A stretch of DNA of 64,000 bases, taken from Larkinella sp965227735. GTDB taxonomy: Bacteria > Bacteroidota > Bacteroidia > Cytophagales > Spirosomataceae. Position numbers and translations under genes: made by a program. Below are positions 26,512 through 36,205 of this stretch, piece after piece. Each line of letters begins with the position of its first letter. Position 1 is the first letter of the stretch. The DNA is taken from positions 4,340,001 through 4,404,000 of the forward strand of contig NZ_OZ245776.1 of the NCBI RefSeq assembly GCF_965227735.1, in the 5' to 3' direction. The notes under the pieces were generated by a model. The model worked only from the letters and a program-made list of their open reading frames with translations. It searched no databases and was not told where the DNA came from.

Positions 26512-27843
26512 TCAGGGTTTGTCGGGAAGACGGTTTTTGGGGTTGCTCCGGAGCGCGGCCAGGTTTCGGCCCTCATGATGGCCATAAATCAGGTGTTTGG
26601 ACTGGCCCACCACCTGAGAACCGTAGATGCCCCGGTGGCCGGAGACGAAATAAGCCACGATACAGGCCAGGGCCACATAGACACCACAGTCGGCTCCGAA
26701 CAGTTCAACTGCCATCAGGGTGCAGGCCAGGGGCGTGTTGGCCGCCCCGGCAAAAACCGCCACGAACCCCATGCCAGCCAGCAAGCCGGTGGGCAGTGGA
26801 ATAACGTACGAAAGCGCATTGCCCAGGGTAGCCCCGATAAAAAACAAGGGCGTTACTTCCCCGCCCTTGAAAGCCGCTCCCAGCGTGAGGGCCGTCAGCA
26901 GGATTTTGAGGGCGAAATCGTAGGGAGGAAGCGGACCCAAAAAGGCGTCCAGAATAGTCGGAATGCCCAGCCCGATGTATTTCGTTGTGCCGAGGGCCAA
27001 CACGGCCAGCGCCACCAGCGCCCCGCCAAGCAGGGGCCGCAGCGGAGGATAGGCGACGTTGCGTTTGGAAAAACCGCTGATGGCGTGCGTCAGACCACTG
27101 AAAACCACCGAACAGGCTCCAAAAACCGCCCCGGCGACCATTGACCAGAGTACCGCCCCGGCCGACAGTTCCGGCACCACCGGAATGTGGTAGTGGGTAT
27201 GCCCAACCTGCCACGCCCGGGTGGTGAGATCGGCAAAAATGGAAGCCGCAAAGGCAGTAAATAAAGCATCGTATTTCAATCGGCCGAGGAAGAACACTTC
27301 CAGCCCGAAAACCGCCCCGGCCAGCGGGGTTCCGAACACCGAGCCGAAACCGGCCGCGATGCCAGCCACGAGCAGCAGTCGCCGGTCGCGCGGACGCAGC
27401 CGCAGCAGGCGGGTGAACTGGTCGGCCAGCGAACCGCCGATCTGCAAGGCTGTTCCTTCGCGCCCCGCCGAGCCGCCGAACAGGTGCGTGGCGAGGGTGC
27501 CGATCAGCACGAAAGGCGCCATTTTCAGCGGAATGATTTGGGCCGGTCGGTGGATATTGTCGAGAAGCAGGTTATTCCCGGCTTCAACGTCCCGGCCCCA
27601 ATAGTGATAAAGACAACCGATCAGAAAACCGCCGAGGGGAAGAAACGCAATGATCCAGCGGTGGTTTTCCCGCCAGTGCGTGACCCAATCGAGCGACACC
27701 AGAAATAGGGCCGATGCCGAGCCGACGCACAGGCCAACGATGACCGAGAGCAATAGCCATTTAACCAGAAAAAAAAGAATCGGTTGCTGCCAGAAAAGTG
27801 GCGTAAGCGAGCGAAAAAGACGAAAACGAGACGATGCCATCAT
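26512..27843 (-). CDS. ClC-family chloride channel/transporter
   Basis: A 443-residue multi-helix protein. Two of the chloride-selectivity regions are visible: GGSAGREGTALQIG and KGGEVTPLFFIGATLG. The pore-lining GTPLAGAVFGLEV segment is present; I do not see a clean GSGIP motif. I chose the ATG pair at 27843/27840 (MMASSRF); the longer frame to 27951 adds a probable non-coding extension. It lacks C-terminal CBS domains. Whether it is a channel or an H+/Cl- exchanger is not decided here. Confidence 0.8.
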   Translation of the reverse strand: MMASSRFRLFRSLTPLFWQQPILFFLVKWLLLSVIVGLCVGSASALFLVSLDWVTHWRENHRWIIAFLPLGGFLIGCLYHYWGRDVEAGNNLLLDNIHRPAQIIPLKMAPFVLIGTLATHLFGGSAGREGTALQIGGSLADQFTRLLRLRPRDRRLLLVAGIAAGFGSVFGTPLAGAVFGLEVFFLGRLKYDALFTAFAASIFADLTTRAWQVGHTHYHIPVVPELSAGAVLWSMVAGAVFGACSVVFSGLTHAISGFSKRNVAYPPLRPLLGGALVALAVLALGTTKYIGLGIPTILDAFLGPLPPYDFALKILLTALTLGAAFKGGEVTPLFFIGATLGNALSYVIPLPTGLLAGMGFVAVFAGAANTPLACTLMAVELFGADCGVYVALACIVAYFVSGHRGIYGSQVVGQSKHLIYGHHEGRNLAALRSNPKNRLPDKP

Positions 27844-28083
27844 AAAAATACCTATCAGGGATACAAAAAAGCTTTTGAACCTAATAGGCGCCATCATCCC
27901 CGGGCGGGGCGGTTTCAGCAGGAAGACACCATTTCCTGTACGATGGGGCAATAATACGCGGTTTTTTGAAAATACCCAAGCTGGGTCTGTCGCTGTTGGT
28001 TATCTGGGGGAAAAAAGTAACTTTTGTTCTCCAATCGGATTCACCCCGACTTCCTTTCATCAACCTAACCGAAATAGTTTTTC

Positions 28084-30147
28084 ATGCAATTCAGGATTTG
28101 TGTGTTGTTTTTGCTGCTCAGCGGGGCTTCCTACGCTCAAAAACAACCTTTTACGGCGGCACAGTTATTTAAAAACGAAAAAACCAATACCCTGCAAACG
28201 TTGCCTGCCATCAGGGGCTGGGCCGACGATGCGCATTATCTGCTGACGAAGGGCGAGCAAACCTACTCAGTTGATGCCAAAACTGGGCAGGAAACCGCCT
28301 ATACGCTGAAGGGAGGCTGGGCCATTTATCCGCCTACGAGTGCCATGGTGGCCGATGGCGTCCAAAACCTCACCGCTTCGGGCGATGGTAAGTGGCTAGT
28401 GTACACGCGTGACAGTAAAAACCTTTACCTGCGGGATTTGAAAACCGGGCAGGAAAAACAACTGACGACCGACGGTTCGGAGACGGTTTACAACGGCTAC
28501 GCAGCCTGGCTGTATTGGGAAGAAGTGCTGGGCCGGTCCACGCAGCACAAGGCCTTCTGGTGGTCGCCGGATAGTAAATACCTGGCATTCATGCGGTTTG
28601 ATGAGGGCAAGGTGCCGGTTTTTGCCATTGCCGGAGCTACTGGCCAACACGGGTATCTGGAAAACCAGCGGTATCCCAAACCGGGCGATCCGAACCCGCT
28701 GGTGAAAATGGGCGTGGTGGAAGTTGCCACCGGAAAAATTGTCTGGGCGGATTACGACGCCAACGCCGATCATTATTTCGGTACGCCGTTCTGGACCCCC
28801 GACTCGAAAGCGCTCTGGATGCAGTGGAAAAACCGGGGGCAGGACAACCTGAAACTGGTGGCCATTGATCCGGCAACGGGGAGCAAAACCGAACTGGTGA
28901 GCGAAACCCAGAAAACCTGGGTGGACTGGCTCACGACGGTTCATTTTCTGAGCGACGGCAAGCAGTTTATCCGGATGAGCGACGCGTCGGGCTGGATGCA
29001 CCTTTACCTGCATACGATGGATGGAAAGTTGAAAAATCCGGTTACCAGCGGAGACTATACGGTGACGGGTGTTTCGCTCGTCGATGCGAAAAACGGTCTG
29101 GTGTATTTCACCGCCCGCAAGGAAAATTCGGCCCGGACGGATCTCTATAAAGTGAAACTCGACGGCAAGGGATTGCAGCGGCTGACGTTCGGAGAATTCA
29201 GCCACCAGGTGCAGGTGTCGCCCGGCGGCAGCCATTTCATCACGACTTATTCCAATCTCCAGACCCCGCCGAAAATGGCGCTGCTCGACAAAAACGGCAA
29301 GCTGATTCGGGAACTGGGCGATGCGAAAGGGGTTGATTTTGATAAGTTTACCGTCGCCAAAACCGAGCTGGTGCGTGTGCCGACGACGGACGGGTTTCAG
29401 CTTCCGATGACCATCAAATACCCCACGAATTTTGACCCCGGCAAACGCTACCCGGTTTTGATCAGCATCTACGGCGGCCCCAATGCCGGGTCGGTCTATG
29501 ACCGCTGGAGCTACACCCCGGCTGCGCAATGGTACGCCCAGGACGGCTTGTTGCAGGTCGCCATCGACCACCGGGCTTCGGGGCATTTTGGCAAAACCGG
29601 GCAGAATTTTATGCACCGCAACCTGGGCAAATGGGAACTGGACGATTACAGCACGGCAGTGAAGTGGCTGGTTGACAAAGGATTGGTGGACTCTAAAAAA
29701 GTGGCGATTACGGGCGGGAGCTACGGCGGTTATGTGACGGCGCTGGCCCTGACGCGGGGTGCCGACGTTTTTACACACGGAATTGCCAACTTCGGGGTGA
29801 TGGACTGGCAGTTGTACGACACCGAATACACGGAACGGTTCATGGACACCCCCGCCGAAAACCCCGAAGGCTACAAAGTAAGCTCCGTGCTGCACTATGC
29901 CGACCGGCTGAAAGGAACGCTGCGGATCGTTCACGGCACGATGGACGACAACGTTCACATGCAGAATTCCGTCCAGTTGGTCGATCAACTGGAGACGCTC
30001 AACAAGCATTTTGAATTCATGATTTATCCCGGTGCGCGGCACGGTTTTGGCACAACCAGTAAAGCCAAACACGCCCAGGCCGAAACCGCCCGGTTCATTT
30101 ACCGGTATTTGCTGGAAAAACCGTTTCCGGCGGAGGTGTGGGAGTGA
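28084..30147 (+). CDS. Dipeptidyl-peptidase IV-like S9 serine peptidase, secreted
   Basis: A 687-residue protein with a signal peptide (ends SGASYAQ). An N-terminal beta-propeller (about 30-430) precedes the S9 hydrolase domain. The catalytic Ser is in GGSYGGYVTA (about residue 545), Asp in GTMDDNVHM (about 620) and His in GARHGFG (about 651). The DWLYWEEVLGR-type segment (AWLYWEEVLGRS) contains the Glu pair that anchors peptide N-termini in DPP-IV. It should release X-Pro or X-Ala dipeptides in the periplasm. It is divergent from the ClC gene. Confidence 0.93.
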   Translation: MQFRICVLFLLLSGASYAQKQPFTAAQLFKNEKTNTLQTLPAIRGWADDAHYLLTKGEQTYSVDAKTGQETAYTLKGGWAIYPPTSAMVADGVQNLTASGDGKWLVYTRDSKNLYLRDLKTGQEKQLTTDGSETVYNGYAAWLYWEEVLGRSTQHKAFWWSPDSKYLAFMRFDEGKVPVFAIAGATGQHGYLENQRYPKPGDPNPLVKMGVVEVATGKIVWADYDANADHYFGTPFWTPDSKALWMQWKNRGQDNLKLVAIDPATGSKTELVSETQKTWVDWLTTVHFLSDGKQFIRMSDASGWMHLYLHTMDGKLKNPVTSGDYTVTGVSLVDAKNGLVYFTARKENSARTDLYKVKLDGKGLQRLTFGEFSHQVQVSPGGSHFITTYSNLQTPPKMALLDKNGKLIRELGDAKGVDFDKFTVAKTELVRVPTTDGFQLPMTIKYPTNFDPGKRYPVLISIYGGPNAGSVYDRWSYTPAAQWYAQDGLLQVAIDHRASGHFGKTGQNFMHRNLGKWELDDYSTAVKWLVDKGLVDSKKVAITGGSYGGYVTALALTRGADVFTHGIANFGVMDWQLYDTEYTERFMDTPAENPEGYKVSSVLHYADRLKGTLRIVHGTMDDNVHMQNSVQLVDQLETLNKHFEFMIYPGARHGFGTTSKAKHAQAETARFIYRYLLEKPFPAEVWE

Positions 30148-30313
30148 AACTCTATGGGAATACCGGGAAAAAGCAAACCGGCATCAATCGAATAGCAAGT
30201 ATATTTTGGCGGGATTTTCTTTAGAAAAAGGGATAAATTGACCGATACCAGCGCACGGTTTTGGTATCGGAAGAAATGTTCCCGAAGCCTCAAGTCCTTA
30301 TTTACGTTACAAT

Positions 30314-31264
30314 ATGTTTTTAGAAAAAATCAAATCCGGCGAATCAGGTGTGCTGCTGTATGGCATTACACCCCCCAAAGTCGGTACTGCTCCTGATCGA
30401 ATAGCCGAAATTGCCCAAAAAACAATCGACCGACTCTCTGTTCTGGATATTGATGCACTGGTGGTTTATGATGTACAGGACGAGTCGGCGCGGACAAATG
30501 AAGAAAGGCCCTTTCCCTTTATCAATGCGCTGGACCCGCTGGTTTTTGCCGCCAATTATCTGAGCATTTTATGCATCCCCAAAATCGTCTATCGGCCAGC
30601 CGGTAAATTTTCTGCCGATGAGTTGTCCGACTGGCTGGAAGAGCTGCACAAACAACAGTTCTATCCCGTTTTTGTCGGTATTCCGGCCCCGGATTTTCCG
30701 GTAAAAACGAGCCTGCCGGAAGCCTACCAACTCTGGAGCAAGCACCGGGACACGTCCGTTATGGGCGCTGTTACCATCCCGGAAAGGCATCACGTGCTGA
30801 AAGATGAAGAAGTCAGGGTGCTGGATAAAATGAACCACGGGGTTTCTTACTTTATTTCCCAATGTGTCTTCAATCTGGACTATGCCCGGCAGGTGATCGA
30901 AGATCTGGCCATTAGCTGTCAACGGCAAGGGATCACCCCACCGACGCTCATTTTTACGATTACCGCCTGCGGATCGGCCAAAACCCTGCATTTTATGGAG
31001 TGGCTGGGCATCCACATACCGGACGACGTGAAAGCCGAACTGAAAGCATCGGACGACATGCTGGAAAAATCGGTACGGATTTGCCTCGACATTGCCTCGG
31101 CACTGACCACCATCTGTCTGGAAAACGGCATCCCGTTTGGTTTCAATATCGAAAGTGTTGCCATTCGCAAAGCAGAGATCGAGGCTTCGATTGATCTGGT
31201 GAATAAAATAAGTCAGATGCTGAAGGAGAAAGGCGTGCGAAAGTCTTCTTTAGCGGTTTCCTAA
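30314..31264 (+). CDS. Methylenetetrahydrofolate-reductase-like protein, probably not a true MetF
   Basis: A 316-residue protein with the MetF TIM-barrel pattern: an N-terminal PPK motif, a substrate-fold strand (DALVVYDVQDES) and GVSYFISQCVFN, which matches the MetF GADYFITQ strand. In E. coli MetF the N-terminal motif reads FEFFPPK with catalytic Glu28; here it reads YGITPPK, so that Glu is missing. It may therefore bind FAD or folate without the usual reduction, or use another substrate. It is 12 bp upstream of the alpha/beta hydrolase gene in the same direction. Confidence 0.6.
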   Translation: MFLEKIKSGESGVLLYGITPPKVGTAPDRIAEIAQKTIDRLSVLDIDALVVYDVQDESARTNEERPFPFINALDPLVFAANYLSILCIPKIVYRPAGKFSADELSDWLEELHKQQFYPVFVGIPAPDFPVKTSLPEAYQLWSKHRDTSVMGAVTIPERHHVLKDEEVRVLDKMNHGVSYFISQCVFNLDYARQVIEDLAISCQRQGITPPTLIFTITACGSAKTLHFMEWLGIHIPDDVKAELKASDDMLEKSVRICLDIASALTTICLENGIPFGFNIESVAIRKAEIEASIDLVNKISQMLKEKGVRKSSLAVS

Positions 31265-31276
31265 CCCCTAATCGTA

Positions 31277-32185
31277 ATGATCAAAAAATTGCTGCTGAGC
31301 GGCTTTTGTAGCCTTTCGGCCCTACTTTCCCTGGCTCAGACTGAAATGCCGTTGTATTCCGGCCCGGTGCCAAATGCGAAACCGTCGGACGTCAAAGAAG
31401 TCAAACGACCTGACCAGGTGGTGAGCCAGGTCATTCAGCCTACGCTGACGGTTTATCAACCGCCAAAGGGCCAGGCCAACGGAACGGCGGTGATCATCTG
31501 TCCGGGCGGGGGCTACGGCGTGCTGGTAATGAAACGCGAGGGCTACGACGTGGCCGAAGCCTTCAACAAAATGGGCGTAACGGCTTTCGTGCTGAAATAC
31601 CGCCTGCCCAACGAAAAAACCATGATCGACCCGTCCGTCGGGCCGTTGCAGGACGCGCAGCAGGCCCTCAAAACCGTCCGTCAACGGGCTGCGGAATGGG
31701 GTGTTGATCCGAAAAAAATTGGCATCATGGGTTTCTCGGCGGGTGGCCACCTGGCAGCTACCGCCGGAACGCACTTTAACCAGAAGGTGATCGACAACCC
31801 GGAAGCGGTCAGTGTTCGTCCGGATTTCATGATTCTGGTGTATCCTGTTATCTCCTTTACGGATCAGGTCGGCCATTCCGGGTCCCGCAAAAATCTGTTG
31901 GGTGCTACGCCCAAACCGGAGCAGGTGGCGTTGTATTCTAATGAGTTGCAGGTTACTTCCGCCACTCCGCCGGCCTTTATCACCCACGCCAGCGACGATA
32001 CGGTGGTTCCGGTCAAGAATAGCCTCCTGTTCTACGAAGCCCTTCAGCAAAATAAAGTGCTTTCCGATCTCCACATCTACACCAAAGGCGAACACGGTTA
32101 TCTGAAAACACCGGCCTTCGACGAGTGGTTTGGCCGGTGCCGCCACTGGCTGATTCAAACCGGGCTGATGGACAGTCGCCCCTAA
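31277..32185 (+). CDS. Secreted alpha/beta hydrolase (acetyl-esterase/xylanase-like)
   Basis: A 302-residue protein with a signal peptide (ends LLSLAQ). The oxyanion motif CPGGGYGVL, nucleophile motif GFSAGGHLAA, acid region ASDDTVVP and final His in KGEHGYLK are all visible, so the triad is complete. Family members deacetylate plant polysaccharides or similar esters in the periplasm. It follows the MetF-like gene by 12 bp. Its stop codon lies inside the left arm of the 32181-32289 inverted repeat. Confidence 0.87.
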   Translation: MIKKLLLSGFCSLSALLSLAQTEMPLYSGPVPNAKPSDVKEVKRPDQVVSQVIQPTLTVYQPPKGQANGTAVIICPGGGYGVLVMKREGYDVAEAFNKMGVTAFVLKYRLPNEKTMIDPSVGPLQDAQQALKTVRQRAAEWGVDPKKIGIMGFSAGGHLAATAGTHFNQKVIDNPEAVSVRPDFMILVYPVISFTDQVGHSGSRKNLLGATPKPEQVALYSNELQVTSATPPAFITHASDDTVVPVKNSLLFYEALQQNKVLSDLHIYTKGEHGYLKTPAFDEWFGRCRHWLIQTGLMDSRP

Positions 32186-32289
32186 ATCCCCTGAAGCTTT
32201 TGCCCCCCAGCCCCCTAAAGGGGGAGTTTTCTCGCGCTCTAAGCTCCCCCTTTAGGGGGCTGGGGGGCAAAAGCTTCAGGGGATCTAGG
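32181..32289. repeat. 46-bp inverted repeat overlapping a stop codon
   Basis: Arms 32181-32226 and 32244-32289 are reverse complements with a single difference over 46 bp and a 17-bp loop. Each arm also contains the palindrome CCCCCTAAAGGGGG. The left arm covers the hydrolase stop codon (32183-32185). Repeats with this CCCCCTAAAGGGGG core are, from memory, common in Bacteroidota genomes. Confidence 0.85.
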
Positions 32290-32465
32290 GCCAGACAATA
32301 GAATTTAAAACCGTTCTAAAATCCAAAACCCGGGCAATCTTATTACAATAAGTTCCAGTAACTAACATTGGCATTATTTTTATAAAAAGATCAGTAAATT
32401 AGCTCATTAATTTTCTTGTCTGTTTATAATCTCCTTTGTTGTTGGTTGAAGTGGTTGCCCGAAGT

Positions 32466-34937
32466 ATGAAAAAAATCCTACTCCCGCTCTTATTATGTAT
32501 AGTTGTTTCGGCTCGGGCTCAAAATCCGGCTTTCATGCCGCCGGTACCGGCGATTCAAACCACCATTAAAGCCAGCCTGAAAGCAAAAATCACGGGTGTC
32601 GTGATGGATGCCGCTCAGAACAAACCCGTTGAGTTTGCCACGGTCGCCCTGCTGGATCCCCAAACCGAGAAAATTGTTGGCGGAACCACCACCAGCGAGT
32701 CCGGCAAGTTTACCATCAGTGGCGTCGACGCCGGAACGTACCGGGTCGTGATCAGTTTTATCGGGTACGAAAATAAAACCATCAATACCGTGCAGGTCGG
32801 TTCAGAAGGAGCCGAAGTGGCGCTGGGCGTTGTGCAGATGCAAACCGATTCACGAACGCTGAACGAGGTGGTGGTGACAGCCGAAAAACCGCTGGTCGAA
32901 GACAAGGACGACCGGCTGGTTTACAATGCCGATAAGGACATTACCAACAGCGGTGGCACGGCCATCGACGTTCTGAAAAAAGTGCCTTTGCTGACGGTCG
33001 ATCCCGACGGGACGGTTACGCTGAAAGGCAGCAGCAGCATTAAAGTGCTGATCAACAACAAACCGTCGAGCATCATGGCTCGCAGCATCAGCGAAGCCCT
33101 CCAGATGATTCCGGCGGAACTGATCAAATCGGTGGAAGTGGTGACGGCTCCTTCGGCCAAATACGACGCGGAAGGAACAGCCGGCGTGATCAACATCATC
33201 ACCAAAAACCAGTTGCAGGGCCTGACGGGTGGGGTGAATGCCTCGGTCGGGAGTCGCCGGAACAACCTCGGCGGAAACTTCAACTTCAAGCAAAACAAGC
33301 TGAGTATCACCTCGTACGGGGGCGGTAATGTCAACAATTATTTCGGCGGTTCCGAAACCGTGCGGCAGAACCTGCTGGACGGTCAGGTCATCAGCACGAT
33401 TGAACAGATCAATGCCTACAAAAACAAAGGGCGGTCGGGTTTTGGCTCCGTGAGCGTTGACTACGATCTCGATTCGCTGAACCGCATCGGCGTCGATGCC
33501 AGCTTTGGTGGGGAAGGACGAAACACAAATTCCACGCGCGATACGCGGGTGACGTCCGACGATCCGCAGAATTTCCGGCGGTATAACCATACCCAAAACC
33601 GCAACCGCAACATGGACGTCAACTTCAATTACACGAAAACGTTCAAGCGGAGTCCGGAGCAGGAATACACTTTTCTGGCGCAGTATAACCGCAACAATAA
33701 CCACAGCAACTACTCGCTGAACCAGTTTCCGCTGCCCGAAAGCGAGGTGATCGACTACCGGGAGCGCAACAACAACGATAACCAGCAGAAAGAATTCACG
33801 ATCCAGACCGACTACACCCATCCGTTTTCCACCGTCAAACGCCGGATTCTGGAAGTCGGCACCAAGGCCATTCTGCGTGATGTGGGCAGCGATTACCGCC
33901 TGGAAAATGCACCCGACGGATCGTTGAACTACCGGGAAGATCCCACCCGCGCCAATACGTTCGATTACCAGCAGTGGGTTTGGTCGTCGTATGCGTCGTT
34001 TCGGATGCGAACCAGCAAAATGTGGGGGTTCAGCCTGGGCGGGCGGATGGAGATGACGAACATCAACGCCAATTTTATTTCGACCAGCACGAAATTTACC
34101 GACCGCTACCAGAATTTTCTGCCGAACGTGACCATTTCGAAGCGGTTTGGCGAAGAACGACGGCTGAAACTGAACTATAGCCAGCGGATTCAGCGGCCGT
34201 CTATTTTCTACCTGAACCCGTACGTCAATTACTCTGATCCGAAAAACATCCAGACCGGAAACCCGTATCTGGACCCGGAACTGGCGCATTCGGTCGAATT
34301 GTCGTACAGCACGTTTACCAAAGGCGGGACAACGGTGAACGCGATGGTTTTCGGACGGCAGACCAACAACGCCATCGAGCGCATCACGACGGTCGACACG
34401 AGCGGTATTTCGAGCAGCACGTACCGGAACATCGCCCAGAATTCGACCTATGGAATGAATCTGTTTGGGTCGGCGCGTCCGGTGAAACAGTGGAACATCA
34501 GCGGGTCGTTCGGGCTGAACTACAACATTCTGAACAGCAACGCCTTGAACATTACCAACGAAAACTGGAGTTACCGGGTTAACCTGAATACGTCGCTCCA
34601 GTTGCCCCACGATATCAGCCTTCAGGCCAACGGTTCCTACAATTCGCGCCGGATTCTGTTGCAGGGGCAATCATCCGGTTTTTACTACTACGGTTTTTCG
34701 GGCCGGAAGGAATTCAAGAAACAAAAAGTGACGATTACGGCCAGTGCCGAAAACCCCTTTCGGCGCTACAACACCATCGCGACCTTGCTCCGCACACCCA
34801 CTTTCATCTCGGATGGCTCCAACTACAACGTCATCCGGAACATTCGTCTGTCGGTCAACTGGCGATTCGGAAAAATGAACGCCGGCCAAAACCGCGAGAA
34901 GAAAAAGATTTCGAACGACGACGGAAAGCAGGGGTAA
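32466..34937 (+). CDS. Outer-membrane beta-barrel protein with carboxypeptidase-regulatory-like N-domain (TonB-receptor-like)
   Basis: An 823-residue protein. I start at ATG 32466 (MKKILLPLLLCIVVSARAQ, signal peptide), not at the upstream in-frame TTG. After a linker, residues about 50-130 form a CarboxypepD_reg-like fold (ITGVVMDAAQNKPVEFATV). A plug-like segment follows (SGGTAIDVLKKVPLLTVDPDG, then SVEVVTAPSAKYDAEG and GVINIITK) and then a barrel with many Asn/Tyr/Arg strands. This matches the outer-membrane barrel family 3 of Bacteroidota. There is no SusD partner. The ligand is unknown. Confidence 0.88.
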   Translation: MKKILLPLLLCIVVSARAQNPAFMPPVPAIQTTIKASLKAKITGVVMDAAQNKPVEFATVALLDPQTEKIVGGTTTSESGKFTISGVDAGTYRVVISFIGYENKTINTVQVGSEGAEVALGVVQMQTDSRTLNEVVVTAEKPLVEDKDDRLVYNADKDITNSGGTAIDVLKKVPLLTVDPDGTVTLKGSSSIKVLINNKPSSIMARSISEALQMIPAELIKSVEVVTAPSAKYDAEGTAGVINIITKNQLQGLTGGVNASVGSRRNNLGGNFNFKQNKLSITSYGGGNVNNYFGGSETVRQNLLDGQVISTIEQINAYKNKGRSGFGSVSVDYDLDSLNRIGVDASFGGEGRNTNSTRDTRVTSDDPQNFRRYNHTQNRNRNMDVNFNYTKTFKRSPEQEYTFLAQYNRNNNHSNYSLNQFPLPESEVIDYRERNNNDNQQKEFTIQTDYTHPFSTVKRRILEVGTKAILRDVGSDYRLENAPDGSLNYREDPTRANTFDYQQWVWSSYASFRMRTSKMWGFSLGGRMEMTNINANFISTSTKFTDRYQNFLPNVTISKRFGEERRLKLNYSQRIQRPSIFYLNPYVNYSDPKNIQTGNPYLDPELAHSVELSYSTFTKGGTTVNAMVFGRQTNNAIERITTVDTSGISSSTYRNIAQNSTYGMNLFGSARPVKQWNISGSFGLNYNILNSNALNITNENWSYRVNLNTSLQLPHDISLQANGSYNSRRILLQGQSSGFYYYGFSGRKEFKKQKVTITASAENPFRRYNTIATLLRTPTFISDGSNYNVIRNIRLSVNWRFGKMNAGQNREKKKISNDDGKQG

Positions 34938-35019
34938 CAGGATAACTATCCCGGAATAAAGGCTTGGTTTTGGCTGAAAATGCCTACCTTACTCAGCAAA
35001 TCACGAACTTTGTTTGCCA

Positions 35020-36090
35020 ATGAGAAGATTGCCTGCCCTTCAGGATCCTAGTTCCGTAGCCCCTCCTTCCTCCGCTGTCGACCGTTTTTTACTGCGTTTT
35101 ATCCGGGACAGCCGTGATCTGCCGTTCCTTTATCTGACGCTAAAAATCTCCTTTACGCTGGTCCCGCTGGGTATTTTGTTGTTCATCCCAGGCATTACCG
35201 GCTGGGTTTGGGGCGTATTGGCGTTTGCCTGTTTTGCGTCGTATGCGATCTATAAAGGGCCATTTGGACTCATGGTGCATTGCGCGGCCCACCGTCCGCT
35301 ATTCAAACGGGAATACAGTGTGCTGAACTATTACATGCCGACGTTTCTGGCACTTTTCTTCGGAATGTCGCCCGACACCTACCAGAGTCACCACATCGGC
35401 ATGCACCATCCCGAGAACAACATGCCCGAGGATCTGAGCAGTACGATGACCTATAAACGCGACAGCGTCAGGGGGTTTCTGATGTACCTGGCTAACTTTT
35501 TCTTTCTGGGCGTGATCACGCTGATTGGCTATCTGAAGCGGAAAAACCGGCAGAAAATGGCTTTCAAAGCCATGAGCGGTGAAATCCTCTTTTTGACGAT
35601 GTGCGCGGTTCTTCTGTGGGTGAATGCCCCTGCCACGATTGTGGTGTTTCTGCTTCCGTTTGTCATGACGCGCGTTTTTGGCATGATCGGCAACTGGACG
35701 CAACACGCTTTTATCGACCGGAACGATCCGGCGAATGCCTACAAAAACAGCATCACCTGCATCAATGTCAAGTATAACCGCATGTGCTGGAACGACGGCT
35801 ACCACATCAGCCACCACTGCCGCCCGGCCATGCACTGGAGCGAACACCCGAAGTTTTTCCTGAAAACCCTCGATCAGTATGCGGCCCACAAAGCCATTAT
35901 TTTCGAAGGACTTGACTACGGACAGGTTTTTGGCTTACTCCTGAGCAAACAGTATCATCGACTGGCCGCCCACGTCGTCAACGTCAATGGGGCGTTTCAG
36001 AACGAACAGGAAATTATCGAGTTGATGAAATACCGGGTGCGGCCAATTTTGGAATGGAACCCGGAGAAGGCGTCAGTAGTTGCGGGGTAA
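35020..36090 (+). CDS. Membrane fatty acid desaturase
   Basis: A 356-residue integral membrane di-iron enzyme. The three His clusters are visible: HCAAH (in MVHCAAHRP), HHIGMHH (in SHHIGMHHPE) and HISHH (in WNDGYHISHHCR), with helices between them. The start is ATG 35020; the TTG six bases earlier is less likely. Desaturases introduce a double bond into membrane acyl chains using O2 and an electron donor; the position introduced is unknown. It ends 2 bp before a 48-bp inverted repeat. Confidence 0.88.
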   Translation: MRRLPALQDPSSVAPPSSAVDRFLLRFIRDSRDLPFLYLTLKISFTLVPLGILLFIPGITGWVWGVLAFACFASYAIYKGPFGLMVHCAAHRPLFKREYSVLNYYMPTFLALFFGMSPDTYQSHHIGMHHPENNMPEDLSSTMTYKRDSVRGFLMYLANFFFLGVITLIGYLKRKNRQKMAFKAMSGEILFLTMCAVLLWVNAPATIVVFLLPFVMTRVFGMIGNWTQHAFIDRNDPANAYKNSITCINVKYNRMCWNDGYHISHHCRPAMHWSEHPKFFLKTLDQYAAHKAIIFEGLDYGQVFGLLLSKQYHRLAAHVVNVNGAFQNEQEIIELMKYRVRPILEWNPEKASVVAG

Positions 36091-36092
36091 GT

Positions 36093-36205
36093 AAAAAAGG
36101 AATTTAAAATGTAAAATGATGAATGCTAAATGTAAAAGTGTTTGGAACGCGCCAGCCCACTTTTACATTTAGCATTCATCATTTTACATTTTAAATTCCT
36201 TTTTT
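36093..36205. repeat. Perfect 48-bp inverted repeat between convergent genes
   Basis: Arms 36093-36140 and 36158-36205 are perfect reverse complements over 48 bp with a 17-bp loop. The arms are AT-rich, start with AAAAAA and end with TTTTTT, so the structure could serve as a bidirectional terminator. It spans exactly the gap between the desaturase stop (2 bp away) and the stop of the DUF4345-like gene, which it overlaps by one base. Confidence 0.88.

Noticed and set aside
28396..30072. A 558-codon open frame antisense to the DPP-IV gene
   Set aside because: The plus strand encodes a complete S9 peptidase with its triad; the antisense frame has no domain and is a by-product of GC-rich codon use.
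32850..34670. A 606-codon open frame antisense to the outer-membrane barrel gene
   Set aside because: The sense protein has clear plug and barrel patterns; the antisense translation is rich in Arg, His and Val without recognisable motifs.
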